A stretch of 64,000 nucleotides of DNA, from NCBI GenBank assembly GCA_902795975.1, contig CADBNE010000024.1, positions 1 to 64,000 on the forward strand, given 5' to 3'. The notes under the pieces were generated by a model, which saw nothing but the letters and a program-made list of their open reading frames with translations, did no database searches and had not been told where the DNA came from. A program made the translations under genes and the position numbers. This document shows positions 34,033-42,744 of the stretch, piece after piece (positions within the stretch are counted from its first letter, which is position 1; each line of letters begins with the position of its first letter). The DNA is from an uncultured Erysipelotrichaceae bacterium (lineage in GTDB: Bacteria > Bacillota_I > Bacilli_A > RF39 > UBA660).

Positions 34033-34878
34033 TTATATGTCACTAGCTAGTGTAGTGCCTAATAATATTGTTTTATCATCTATTACTTGTTTTAAATTAC
34101 TTTCTCCTGATAAAATTACTTTTCTAGGATCATATACAGTATTGTCTTCATTTAATTTATTTCTAACACCTAATGTCCATGCTTGTTGTAATTCAGTATT
34201 AAAGTTAATCTTACATATACCACAACTAATAGCTTCTTTTATTTGCTCGTCATATATACCACTACCACCATGTAATACTAATGGTATATTGCACAATTCA
34301 CATATTTGTTTCATTCTATCAAAGTCTAATTTTGGTTCTCCTTTATAAGGTCCATGTACGCTTCCCAACGCTGGCGCCAAAGCATCTACATTAGTTTCAT
34401 TGCAGAATCTTATACAATCTTCTACTTTAGCATACATAATATCTATATTATCGTCACCTACATGGCCGACTTCAGCTTCAACAGAAATATTTCTATCATG
34501 AGCATAATCTACTACTTCTTTAGTTATTCTTATATTTTCATCTAAATCGTACTTAGATGCATCAATCATAACTGATGAAAAACCTGCTTCTATAGCATTC
34601 TTACATGATTCTACACTACTACCATGGTCTAAATGTAATACTACAGGAATGCCCACATCTAAATATTTTATCAAATTTTTAACCATATTAGCAACTGTTA
34701 TATATCCACCCATATACTTTAAAGCTCCTTCACTAACTCCAAGTATTACAGGAATATTTAATTTATTACATTCTTCTAGTATAAATCTAGTCCATTCTAA
34801 GTTATTTATATTAAATTGAGCAATAGCATACTTTCTATCTTTAGCTTCTTTTAATATATCTACCATATTTATTAACAT
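34033..34878 (-). CDS. fba: Class II fructose-bisphosphate aldolase
   Basis: 281 residues. It cleaves fructose-1,6-bisphosphate to DHAP and glyceraldehyde-3-phosphate. Zinc ligands and active site: LHLDHGSS (His), EAEVGHVGDDN (Glu), VHGPYKG (His) and VLHGGSGI (His); phosphate-binding KINFNTELQ. SD AGGTGAGAT before the ATG at 34878; the first residues align with Bacillus FbaA. It is first gene of fba-murA, promoter at 34899-34927, a gene pair also seen in Bacilli. Confidence 0.95.
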   Translation of the reverse strand: MLINMVDILKEAKDRKYAIAQFNINNLEWTRFILEECNKLNIPVILGVSEGALKYMGGYITVANMVKNLIKYLDVGIPVVLHLDHGSSVESCKNAIEAGFSSVMIDASKYDLDENIRITKEVVDYAHDRNISVEAEVGHVGDDNIDIMYAKVEDCIRFCNETNVDALAPALGSVHGPYKGEPKLDFDRMKQICELCNIPLVLHGGSGIYDEQIKEAISCGICKINFNTELQQAWTLGVRNKLNEDNTVYDPRKVILSGESNLKQVIDDKTILLGTTLASDI

Positions 34879-34898
34879 ATACTATCTCACCTAACTAA

Positions 34899-34927
34899 AT
34901 AATATTATGTATGCAACTAAAAGTCAA
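34899..34927 (-). promoter_or_regulatory. fba-murA promoter
   Basis: TTGACT (34922-34927), 17 bases, TATTAT (34899-34904). Confidence 0.75.
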
Positions 34928-34969
34928 TAAAATACTATTTATTTATTATTATCTATACATCAAATATAC

Positions 34970-35006
34970 AAAAAAGTGATTAAAATTAATCACTTTTTAA
35001 CTTTTT
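34970..35006. terminator. Terminator after the spoIIR-like gene
   Basis: AAAAAGTGATTA / TAATCACTTTTT stem with a four-base loop and T-runs on both strands. Confidence 0.85.
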
Positions 35007-35024
35007 TGAACAATAATCATTTTA

Positions 35025-35531
35025 TTATTTTATATATTTATCAATTGTATCAGCTATATATGAATGATATTCTACATCTTCACTTTCACTCCCCTCCATT
35101 AAACATAATGGAGGAAATAATACACACCACCAATTATCTCCTAATCCATTACCTAATGTTATTACTAACGATTTATAATCACCTGCATCATATACTATAC
35201 TTTTATATTCTTTTTCAGGAAAATAATTTAATCCATAATTAATTTTATAATCATTAGTATATTTACTTACTATTTTTTCTACATTAGGTATATTTTCTTT
35301 TATTACTAAATCTGCAGTATTACTATCTTTAACATTTTTTAATTTATTATATAAATATTCTTCTACTTCATTTTTTACTTCTACTTTTAAATGTTGATCT
35401 TTTTTCTCATTAGAATTAGCAATAACTCTTATTCTAATAGCATCTTTGGGTATTAAATTTTTACTAGTCATAATATTTGATATTGTTATTAAGCCTATTA
35501 TAGCTGCAAAAACAAAAAGAATGTTCTTCAT
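35025..35531 (-). CDS. spoIIR: SpoIIR-family protein
   Basis: 168 residues. N-terminal membrane or signal segment (3-20), then IRIRVIANSNEKKDQ, LKVEVKNEVEEY, GLNYFPEKEY and the diagnostic NWWCVLFPPLCL. In endospore formers SpoIIR is secreted by the forespore and activates SpoIIGA, which processes pro-sigmaE in the mother cell. Only this sporulation-specific gene is visible here. It may reflect a sporulating ancestor, a retained sporulation pathway, or reuse. It is followed by a terminator; upstream is a zinc-ribbon membrane protein. Confidence 0.85.
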   Translation of the reverse strand: MKNILFVFAAIIGLITISNIMTSKNLIPKDAIRIRVIANSNEKKDQHLKVEVKNEVEEYLYNKLKNVKDSNTADLVIKENIPNVEKIVSKYTNDYKINYGLNYFPEKEYKSIVYDAGDYKSLVITLGNGLGDNWWCVLFPPLCLMEGSESEDVEYHSYIADTIDKYIK

Positions 35532-35567
35532 CTATATCATCTCCTACAATATAGTGAACAACATTCT

Positions 35568-35592
35568 CAAAAAATATTCAATATTTTTTATC
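35568..35592 (-). terminator. Terminator after the zinc-ribbon gene
   Basis: AAAAAATATT / AATATTTTTT stem around a short loop with a T-run on the minus strand; all A/T, so moderate strength. Confidence 0.55.
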
Positions 35593-35941
35593 TTTCCATC
35601 ATATTAATGATAAACCAGAAAGCCCATCCAATTAAACCAACAATTCCACATTTTTTAGAAGATTGTGGTTTAGTATTCTTCCATACGAAGAATAAAATGA
35701 TTCCAGCTAATGGGATTAAGAAACTTAAAATTAACCATCCAATTCCACAGTTATCCGCTACTTGTTGTGGCACACCTGGTCCTGGCATTGGTTGTTGCAT
35801 ATTTCCCATAGGTTGTCCTTGCATAACTGGTTGTCCTTGCATCATGTTATTTTGATCCATTACTAGATTTGTATTACCGCAATTTGGACATGCAGTATAT
35901 GTATCTGGTAATTGACTTCTACATGCAGTACATATTTTCAT
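35588..35941 (-). CDS. Zinc-ribbon protein with two C-terminal membrane helices
   Basis: 117 residues from the ATG at 35941 (SD AAGGAAG). Starts with a zinc ribbon, CTACRSQ...CPNCGN, then a Met/Gln/Pro/Gly-rich linker (MMQGQPVMQGQP repeats), then two hydrophobic helices (about 68-90 and 100-115). This zinc-ribbon plus membrane architecture is common in Firmicutes, often near stress or envelope genes; function unknown. Confidence 0.7.
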   Translation of the reverse strand: MKICTACRSQLPDTYTACPNCGNTNLVMDQNNMMQGQPVMQGQPMGNMQQPMPGPGVPQQVADNCGIGWLILSFLIPLAGIILFFVWKNTKPQSSKKCGIVGLIGWAFWFIINMMER

Positions 35942-36027
35942 ATTCACACTTCCTTACTCTTTTTCATTTATATCATATCATATTTTAAAAAAAATTTACA
36001 CAATTTTGAAAATATTGTGCAAATTTT

Positions 36028-36483
36028 TTACTTATGATAAGATTCATTATTATTAATTTTAAATGCTCTATATATTTGCTCAAGTAATATTACCCTGAAT
36101 AATTGGTGTGGAAAGGTAAGCTTTGAGAAAGATAACTTATAATTACTTCTATTTTTAATATTATCATGTAAACCATATGATCCACCAATTATAAATACTA
36201 TATTTGAACTTATTAAATATATATCATTTATTTTATTTGCTAATTCTATACTTGATATTTGTTTTCCTTCTATTTCCATAGTTATTACATAATCTTTAGG
36301 ATTAATATGTTTTTCTATTTCTGTAGCTTCTTTTAACATAATATCATTAATAGGTAAATCAGCATAATCTTTACACTCTATTATTTCAACTTTTTCGTAT
36401 TTAGATAATCTTTTTAAATATTCATTAATAGCATCCCTATAAAAAACTTCTTTTATTTTACCTACACATATTATTTTTATCAT
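36028..36483 (-). CDS. rlmH: 23S rRNA (pseudouridine-1915 N3)-methyltransferase
   Basis: 151 residues. SPOUT fold with knot motif IIGGSYGLHDNI and LTFPHQLFRVILLEQIYRA; start MIKIICVGKIKE. It methylates pseudouridine 1915 in helix 69 of 23S rRNA. It overlaps walJ by four bases (ATGA), so is translationally coupled. In Bacillus rlmH and walJ are also neighbours near the origin. Confidence 0.96.
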   Translation of the reverse strand: MIKIICVGKIKEVFYRDAINEYLKRLSKYEKVEIIECKDYADLPINDIMLKEATEIEKHINPKDYVITMEIEGKQISSIELANKINDIYLISSNIVFIIGGSYGLHDNIKNRSNYKLSFSKLTFPHQLFRVILLEQIYRAFKINNNESYHK

Positions 36484-37241
36484 ACATACACTTCCTCACT
36501 CGTTAAATATTGGTCTGCTACTGAAATATTTTCAAATACTACATTTTTATTTTTTAATGTTTCCTTTAATGTAGCAAGTGCTATTTCAGGAGTATTATTA
36601 TGTTCACTAATATGTGCTAAAAAGATTTTTTTAGTATCCTTACCTATATATTTTGATAAATAAAGTGCTGAATCTTTATTTGATAAATGTCCCTCATCTC
36701 CTAATATACGCATTTTTAAATAATGTGGATAATGTTCATTATTCATTAACATTTCTATATCATGATTACTTTCAAATACATATATATTTTTATTTTTTAA
36801 TTTTGTTTCATATTTCTCAGGTATATATCCTGTATCTGTCATATATACCATGGACTTATTATCTGATTCCATTATATATCCTCTTGAATCTTTAGCATCA
36901 TGTGATGTAGGAATTACTGTTACTTTTAAATCATCTAATACTATTTCATCTGTTAATGTATTAAACTTTTCAACTTTTAAATTTGCTTCTGAAACAATAT
37001 TCTTTGTTAAATATATTTCAGGTTTATATTTTTTATAAAAAACATTTACTCCTGCTACATGGTCTTTATGAGCATGAGTTATAAATACGCTATCTATTTC
37101 TTGTGGTTCTATACCAAATTCCCTTAATTTTTTTTCGATTTGTAAAGAAGAAGTACCTATATCAATCAAAACCTTATGAGATTTCGTTTGAACATAGGTA
37201 CAATTTCCTTTACTTCCACTAGCTAATACTCTAACTATCAT
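36480..37241 (-). CDS. walJ: MBL-fold metallohydrolase WalJ/YycJ
   Basis: 253 residues. Metallo-beta-lactamase fold with HAHKDH (the HxHxDH motif), a later Asp in MTDTGYIP and His in FESNHDIEM and FLAHISEHN. YycJ belongs to the WalRK neighbourhood in Bacillus and is thought to be an exonuclease-like enzyme linking wall and DNA metabolism. Here no walRK is present next to it. It overlaps both neighbours by ATGA. Confidence 0.9.
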   Translation of the reverse strand: MIVRVLASGSKGNCTYVQTKSHKVLIDIGTSSLQIEKKLREFGIEPQEIDSVFITHAHKDHVAGVNVFYKKYKPEIYLTKNIVSEANLKVEKFNTLTDEIVLDDLKVTVIPTSHDAKDSRGYIMESDNKSMVYMTDTGYIPEKYETKLKNKNIYVFESNHDIEMLMNNEHYPHYLKMRILGDEGHLSNKDSALYLSKYIGKDTKKIFLAHISEHNNTPEIALATLKETLKNKNVVFENISVADQYLTSEEVYV

Positions 37242-39244
37242 TTTCTTAAATATGGTAATGGGTCCACAACATTAGCGTATCTATTTTTACCTACTCTTAT
37301 TTCAAAGTGTAAGTGTGGTCCTGTGGCTGCACCAGTAGCACCTACATATCCAATTACTTGTCCACGTGCTACAGTATCACCTATCCTAATACCTGATGCA
37401 AAACTTTGCATATGAGCATAATTAGTCCAGTAACCATTATTATGGTCAATAATTACATTGTTACCATAACTTGAACCACCATGATTTATTTCAACTATAG
37501 TACCATTATTACTTGCATAAATTGGAGCACCATAACCTACACCTGCTATATCAAGTCCTGAATGGAATTCTCTTGCTGATGGGTTAAATGGATGTACTCT
37601 CCATCCAAAATAAGATGTTAAAGTATAACTTCTTTTTGTTGGCCAGAACCAACTTGAAGTACTACCCACATTTGGTAATTCTTTTGTACCAACTAATACA
37701 ATCTTATCTCTTGCATTCTTTAATGTTTCATTACTTATTGGTTCTGCATATTGAATAGAGCCATTAACAACACGTACCTTTTGACGAACTCTCATTACAC
37801 CATTAACGCCTTCTTGTTCTACTTTTTCATCACCTTTAAGCATATTGTTATCATATTTTTCAATAACACGATATTCTATTTCTTTATCTTCAACTCTTGT
37901 TTCATCTACAGTAAGACTTAACTTAGAATTTAATTTCTTTATAATAACTGGTTGATTATCATAAAAGATATTATTTATACTTGTAAAACTTGGATTTGAT
38001 AAGAAAAACTCTTCAACACTTATTCCGTTTCTTAATGCTAATTTAGTAATTGTATCATCACTTTTAGCATATACAGTATTTGATTTAACATTATCACCAT
38101 ATAGAAGATAACTTGCTAAAGATGATGAATCATTAAATACTTTTTCTCTTACTGAAATATTAGTTTCTCTTATTGTTATCTCTTCTTTTAAATATACATT
38201 TTCTATCTTCTTACCAGTTTCTTTTATTTCTTCTTGTTTATCATCTTTATATAATGTATATTCATCACTACCTATAAATACAGATGCTATTTCATCTATA
38301 GCCTTATTAAATACTTTAGGATCTGTTACATACACAATTATATCTTCAGTAGCATTTACTTTTAAATCATTATAATCTGTATGTGCTAAAGTACCATATA
38401 ATACACTTTTATTAATAACTTTTCTATTAGATTTTTTTATTTTAAATTGATATCCCTCTATAGTACAAGGTTTCTTTTCAATTATAATATCATATACTTT
38501 TTCAACAGGCATATAATCTTTTTTATATGTATTAATCTTTTTAACATTTATACCTAATGGTTCAAATATATCATCAGCATATAAATACATATTATTATTT
38601 TCTATATAATTACTCATATATACATATTTTGTATAACCTATATCAGATAAATTATTAGAAATATAATCCTCTAAATTACTTCTTTCTGTACTTGTTAAAT
38701 CAAAAGAATTTCTATTTTCATAAACGTATTTAATTATATTATCTTCATATCTTCTTATACTACTATCTATTTTATCTTTTAAATCTTCATAATTTGTTAT
38801 TTCTTTTTCAGTCAAAGTAGTATCTGCATTAAATATTGAATAACTTTGATATATTTTTAATACCTTATCATAGTTATCTTTTATTTTTCCATTATCTCCT
38901 ACTAAATTAAATAATATATTATACATTTTCTTAAATTTTAATGAGTTTTGATAACTACTATAATAATTATTATCTTTCTTTATTACTTTATTAAGTATTT
39001 CTTCAACAGTTTTAATTCTATCAACATCTACACTATATTTTTCTACTTGTTGTTTTACAACCGCACCCTGAGATTTTATATATTTATTTAATTCTTCTTT
39101 AGACTTTATTACTCCTATTTTTTCATTATCCAAATATACTTGATAATACTCATTTGGAACATGTTTTTCATTGCTGCTAAATTGAAGTATAAATACTCCT
39201 GCCCCAATAAGAAGAACTATTATATATGTTAAATACTTCTTCAT
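37238..39244 (-). CDS. M23 peptidase with LysM-like and G5 domains
   Basis: 668 residues. One N-terminal membrane helix (3-22); a long extracellular helical part to about 390; a LysM-like segment (SDDTITKLALRNGISVEEFF) near 400; a G5-type domain (YRVIEKYDNNMLKGDEKV) near 475; and a C-terminal LytM/M23 domain with zinc ligands in FHSGLDIAG and GPHLHFEIR plus NYAHM. It is probably a DD-endopeptidase cutting peptidoglycan crosslinks. Bacillus has YycH/YycI at this place in the walJ group, but this is a different protein. It overlaps walJ and is six bases after dnaB. Confidence 0.93.
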   Translation of the reverse strand: MKKYLTYIIVLLIGAGVFILQFSSNEKHVPNEYYQVYLDNEKIGVIKSKEELNKYIKSQGAVVKQQVEKYSVDVDRIKTVEEILNKVIKKDNNYYSSYQNSLKFKKMYNILFNLVGDNGKIKDNYDKVLKIYQSYSIFNADTTLTEKEITNYEDLKDKIDSSIRRYEDNIIKYVYENRNSFDLTSTERSNLEDYISNNLSDIGYTKYVYMSNYIENNNMYLYADDIFEPLGINVKKINTYKKDYMPVEKVYDIIIEKKPCTIEGYQFKIKKSNRKVINKSVLYGTLAHTDYNDLKVNATEDIIVYVTDPKVFNKAIDEIASVFIGSDEYTLYKDDKQEEIKETGKKIENVYLKEEITIRETNISVREKVFNDSSSLASYLLYGDNVKSNTVYAKSDDTITKLALRNGISVEEFFLSNPSFTSINNIFYDNQPVIIKKLNSKLSLTVDETRVEDKEIEYRVIEKYDNNMLKGDEKVEQEGVNGVMRVRQKVRVVNGSIQYAEPISNETLKNARDKIVLVGTKELPNVGSTSSWFWPTKRSYTLTSYFGWRVHPFNPSAREFHSGLDIAGVGYGAPIYASNNGTIVEINHGGSSYGNNVIIDHNNGYWTNYAHMQSFASGIRIGDTVARGQVIGYVGATGAATGPHLHFEIRVGKNRYANVVDPLPYLRK

Positions 39245-39251
39245 TTTTCAC

Positions 39252-40589
39252 CTATATTTCTTCTATCTCATTATTTGCTACATTAACAAATGTACTTGTT
39301 GCTGTTTGGAATATTAATGGTATATCTTTTAATGGACCATTACGATGTTTTCTTATAACTAACTCTGTTAATCTATCTTCTTTTACTTTTTCTTCTTCAG
39401 TACAATGTATAAATGCAACCATGTCAGCATCTTGCTCTATAGCTCCAGACTCTCTTAAGTCACTTAATTGTGGTTTATCTTTTCTTTGTTCAATACCACG
39501 TGATAATTGTGATAGTGCTATTACAGGAACTTCTAATTCCATTGCCATAGTTTTTAATGCACGTGATATATCTGATACTTCTTGTTGTCTATTTTGACCA
39601 TTAGTGCTACCTTTTCCTGCACTTTGAATTAATGTAATATAATCTATTATTACTATATCTAAGCCTGATGGAGAATTTTTTAATCTTCTACACTTAGCTC
39701 TTATATCTGCTACTGTTTGACCTGCAGCATCATCTATAAATAATCTAGTATTTGATAGTCTACTTATTGCTTCATTTACTTTCTTCCAATCATTATGTTC
39801 TAGATTACCAGTCTTTAATTTAGAACCTTCTATTTGTCCAACACTAGATAACATACGAGTTGCTAATTGTTCAGCACCCATTTCCATGTTAAATATAGCT
39901 ACACTCTTTTTAGCTTTAATAGCTATATTAGTAGCAATATTAAGTGCAAATGCAGTTTTACCCATACCTGGACGTGCTGCAATAACTATCATTTGATAAG
40001 GATGAAAACCACTAGTTATTTTATCAAAATCATAAAATCCTGTAGGTATACCTGTAATATCACCTTTATTAGCAGCCAATTTTTCTAAGTCAGATTGGGT
40101 TTTTACTAATACATCTTGAATTGATTTAAACTCACTAGTTTTTAATCCTTGCGAAACATCTGATATTTGTTTTTGTGCTTTAAATAAGAAATCTCCTAAG
40201 TCTTTAACATTATAACTTTCTTTAACAATAGCTGTAGCAACATCTATTGTTCTTCTTAATAAAGCTTTCTCATTAACAATATTAATATATTCATCTATAT
40301 TAGCAGTAGTAGGCACAGAATCAACCATTTCAATAATATAGTCAACATTTCCAACTTGTTGCAATAAATTACGTTTATTTAATTCCTCTGTAACAGTTCT
40401 TATATCTACTGGTTTATGATTTTCATATACTGCTTTAATGGCTTCAAATATTTTTCTATGCGAATCAAGATAGAATTCATCAACACTTAAACCTTCTACA
40501 GCTTTTTGTAAACATTTTTCAGTTAAAAACATAGAACCAATTACAGATTGTTCTGCTTCTATATTCTGTGGAATTGTCTTTTCTGGCAT
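39252..40589 (-). CDS. dnaB: Replicative DNA helicase
   Basis: 445 residues from the ATG at 40589 (SD GAGGTGATAGC). N-terminal helical domain (PQNIEAEQSVIGSMF), RecA-like C-terminal domain with Walker A ARPGMGKTAFAL, Walker B IVIIDYITL and ALSQLSRGIEQR. It is the hexameric helicase of the replication fork (named DnaC in Bacillus). It is a member of the dnaB-M23-walJ-rlmH run; rplI is just upstream, as in Bacillus, where the rplI-dnaC pair lies near the origin. No intein was seen. Confidence 0.97.
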   Translation of the reverse strand: MPEKTIPQNIEAEQSVIGSMFLTEKCLQKAVEGLSVDEFYLDSHRKIFEAIKAVYENHKPVDIRTVTEELNKRNLLQQVGNVDYIIEMVDSVPTTANIDEYINIVNEKALLRRTIDVATAIVKESYNVKDLGDFLFKAQKQISDVSQGLKTSEFKSIQDVLVKTQSDLEKLAANKGDITGIPTGFYDFDKITSGFHPYQMIVIAARPGMGKTAFALNIATNIAIKAKKSVAIFNMEMGAEQLATRMLSSVGQIEGSKLKTGNLEHNDWKKVNEAISRLSNTRLFIDDAAGQTVADIRAKCRRLKNSPSGLDIVIIDYITLIQSAGKGSTNGQNRQQEVSDISRALKTMAMELEVPVIALSQLSRGIEQRKDKPQLSDLRESGAIEQDADMVAFIHCTEEEKVKEDRLTELVIRKHRNGPLKDIPLIFQTATSTFVNVANNEIEEI

Positions 40590-40684
40590 GCTATCACCTC
40601 TATTCAATTTATATATTAAATTATTATATATTTATTACAAATTTTGTCAATATTTCACTATCAATTATACTATACTTCTTTAAA

Positions 40685-40712
40685 AAGAAAAAGACTTTGT
40701 ATAAAGTCTTAT
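40685..40712 (-). terminator. rplI terminator
   Basis: AAGACTTT / AAAGTCTT stem with a four-base loop, then TTTTTC and more T on the minus strand. Confidence 0.75.
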
Positions 40713-41146
40713 TTAACTAATTCTACCTTAATAGTTGCTACTACTTTTTTGTGTAATTCTATATTAACATCATGAAATCCTAATGTTGATAAATTTGTAG
40801 TAGGTTTAATTTGTTTTTTATCTATATCATACTTCTTATTTTTTAATTCTGTTTCTATTTGTTTAGCTGTAACACTACCAAATACTCTATCTTGTGCTCC
40901 AGTTTTAACTTTAAATTGAATCTTTTCTTTTTCTAACTTATTCTTTATCTTTGTACATTCTTTTATTAAGTTTTCTTCATCCTTTTTAGCTTGAGCTTTT
41001 TCTTTATTTAATCTATCTACTCCACCAGTAGTAGCAAGAACTGCATCTTTATTCTTTATTAAGAAATTACCATATCCATCAGCAACATTTAATATATCAC
41101 CTTTTTTACCTTGTTTCTTAACATCATTTAATAATATTATCTTCAT
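40709..41146 (-). CDS. rplI: 50S ribosomal protein L9
   Basis: 145 residues from the ATG at 41146. MKIILLNDVKKQGKKGDI with GYGNFLIKNKDAV is the N-terminal L9 domain; a long connecting helix and the C-terminal domain (VFGSVTAKQI) follow. It stabilises the L1-stalk side of the 50S and helps frame keeping. SD AAGGA. It has its own terminator before dnaB. Confidence 0.96.
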   Translation of the reverse strand: MKIILLNDVKKQGKKGDILNVADGYGNFLIKNKDAVLATTGGVDRLNKEKAQAKKDEENLIKECTKIKNKLEKEKIQFKVKTGAQDRVFGSVTAKQIETELKNKKYDIDKKQIKPTTNLSTLGFHDVNIELHKKVVATIKVELVK

Positions 41147-41197
41147 ATAATACACGTCCTTTCACATACTATATTATAAGATATTTCTTATAAAAAT

Positions 41198-41226
41198 AAA
41201 AGACATTAATCTTCATTAATGTCTTC
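41198..41226 (-). terminator. Terminator after the 103-residue orphan
   Basis: AAGACATTAAT / ATTAATGTCTT stem with loop CTTC, and T-rich sequence on the minus strand. Confidence 0.75.
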
Positions 41227-41517
41227 ACCATCTATTATAAGAGTAAAATATCTCATATCATTACCTATAATACGTACATAGTTATTACCTAATTTATTTA
41301 TTAATTCATTTATTTTTTCTTCTACATAACTAGGTTCTAATTCAAATAATTCTATATAATTGAGTATTATATCTTCTATATAATCAAATCTATATTTAGT
41401 TAATATATCATATACTTGTTTAAAATTATTTATATCTATATTTTCTAAATATTCATACTTATAATTATCTAATACTTGATTATAATAAAATTCATCTAAA
41501 TAATTTTCTAAAAACAT
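41206..41517 (-). CDS. Hypothetical acidic protein
   Basis: 103 residues, unrecognised. Helical and acidic, Tyr-rich (FLENYLDEFYYNQ), ending in a strand (YFTLIIDGEDINED). It starts three bases after the stop of the repeat protein 41521-42486, so the two form one operon and may act together. No export signal. Confidence 0.5.
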   Translation of the reverse strand: MFLENYLDEFYYNQVLDNYKYEYLENIDINNFKQVYDILTKYRFDYIEDIILNYIELFELEPSYVEEKINELINKLGNNYVRIIGNDMRYFTLIIDGEDINED

Positions 41518-41520
41518 ATA

Positions 41521-42486
41521 TTATATCCTCTTCTCTTTATTAAGTAACTCTTGTATACTTATTCCATACTTATTACTAAAGTCTATACTACTCATATAGA
41601 AATCACTAATTAATAAACCTTCATTATCTATATAATTAATATTATTATCTATTAAATACATAAGTATAGATTTAAATATTCTATATGGTATTCTATCTAT
41701 ATATTTTTTATTTAATTTATAGTCTATATTGTAATCATTACATATTAATGCTAAATTATCTTTATTTAATTTTTTATCTTGCGCTGCAACCATTTTTAAA
41801 CGAACTAAATCATATCTAGAATCTATATATTTTTCTTCTAACATTTTTCTTTCTAATCTTGCTTTATTTGCATTCCAATATTGTAATCTACTATATTCTT
41901 CTCCATCTATAGTAAATATTACTGTACCATTTGGATCTATAAGTTTAACTCTATCATCAGCAAGCATCTCTATATACTCTTCCAATATCTTTTCTGATAT
42001 TAAAGCTGGCATATTTCTTTTTTCATAATATTTATCTATTTTTTCTCTAACTATATCATATTCTTTTTTTCCATACATATAATAAGAACCAAGCACAAGT
42101 TTTACTTTTGCTTTATTTGTATTCCAATAATTTGATTTTACTACTTGTTTACCATATACATTAAAGGTTATAGGTTCATTTCCTTTTATCTCTTTAATTC
42201 TATCATCTTTTAACATTTCTATATATTCTTTTTCATAATCAAATATATAAGTGTTTATTTTTATTAATGCTTTTTCATATTTTGGACTTTTATATTTATC
42301 TTCTCTTATTTTATTTATTATCTTATACCTATTAGAATTCCAATATTGAAGTCTATTATATTTTTCACCATCTATAGTAAATATTATGTTAGCAGATGGT
42401 ATAACCTCTTTTACTCTATCATCAGCTAACATCTCTATATATTCTTCCAATACTTTTTCTGAAAAGCTTATATCTTCTCTAATCAT
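41521..42486 (-). CDS. Hypothetical protein with three tandem ~75-residue modules
   Basis: 321 residues from the ATG at 42486 (SD GTGATAAT). Three copies of one module lie at about 9-75, 84-152 and 163-230. Each has EYIEML.DDR(V/I)K, then a strand I.F.(I/V)(D/Y)G, then a YWN.NK/R segment. Copies 1 and 3 are nearly identical in protein (LEEYIEMLADDRVK, RLQYWN) and in DNA (around 42420 and 41955); copy 2 is diverged. The end is a distinct helical part. Family and function unrecognised; the YWN motif could be a ligand or nucleic-acid contact, but that is a guess. Confidence 0.65.
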   Translation of the reverse strand: MIREDISFSEKVLEEYIEMLADDRVKEVIPSANIIFTIDGEKYNRLQYWNSNRYKIINKIREDKYKSPKYEKALIKINTYIFDYEKEYIEMLKDDRIKEIKGNEPITFNVYGKQVVKSNYWNTNKAKVKLVLGSYYMYGKKEYDIVREKIDKYYEKRNMPALISEKILEEYIEMLADDRVKLIDPNGTVIFTIDGEEYSRLQYWNANKARLERKMLEEKYIDSRYDLVRLKMVAAQDKKLNKDNLALICNDYNIDYKLNKKYIDRIPYRIFKSILMYLIDNNINYIDNEGLLISDFYMSSIDFSNKYGISIQELLNKEKRI

Positions 42487-42516
42487 ATTATCACTGCCTC
42501 GGCTATAGTATATCAA

Positions 42517-42541
42517 AAAAAGAGTAATTAATCACTCTTTT
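42517..42541 (-). terminator. Terminator after the 56-residue small ORF
   Basis: AAAAGAGT / ACTCTTTT stem with an AT-rich loop and T-run on the minus strand. Confidence 0.7.
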
Positions 42542-42549
42542 ATTACTCA

Positions 42550-42720
42550 TTATTTATTTCTATTCATAGGAACATCAAATCCGCCATTTTCAAAATTTTG
42601 TGTTTTATTTATTTTATCACGTACTTCTTCAGAAAATAAATTGCTTTGTGTTCTAGATGTATTTCCATTAGTTGTATATTTTTTTGCTCCATTTAAATTT
42701 GTAATAATTTTATATTTCAC
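42550..42720 (-). CDS. Small hypothetical protein, 56 residues
   Basis: A GTG-started frame with an in-frame stop just upstream and codon use like its neighbours. The product begins MKYKIITNLNGAKKY and ends in GGFDVPMNRNK; it is polar and probably part disordered. The AAGGAG SD almost abuts the GTG, so the true start may differ, but no other start fits the frame. It follows nrnA by 24 bases and is closed by a terminator, so it is likely the last gene of the nrnA transcript. Unrecognised. Confidence 0.45.
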   Translation of the reverse strand: MKYKIITNLNGAKKYTTNGNTSRTQSNLFSEEVRDKINKTQNFENGGFDVPMNRNK

Positions 42721-42744
42721 TCCTTAAAATAAAAATTATTAAAT

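Noticed and set aside
33400..34348. Plus-strand frames inside murA and fba
   Set aside because: Shadows of well-identified enzymes with no SD or family match.
41521..42486. CRISPR or mobile-element repeat
   Set aside because: The repeated DNA lies in frame within one protein as three modules; there are no spacers or inverted ends.
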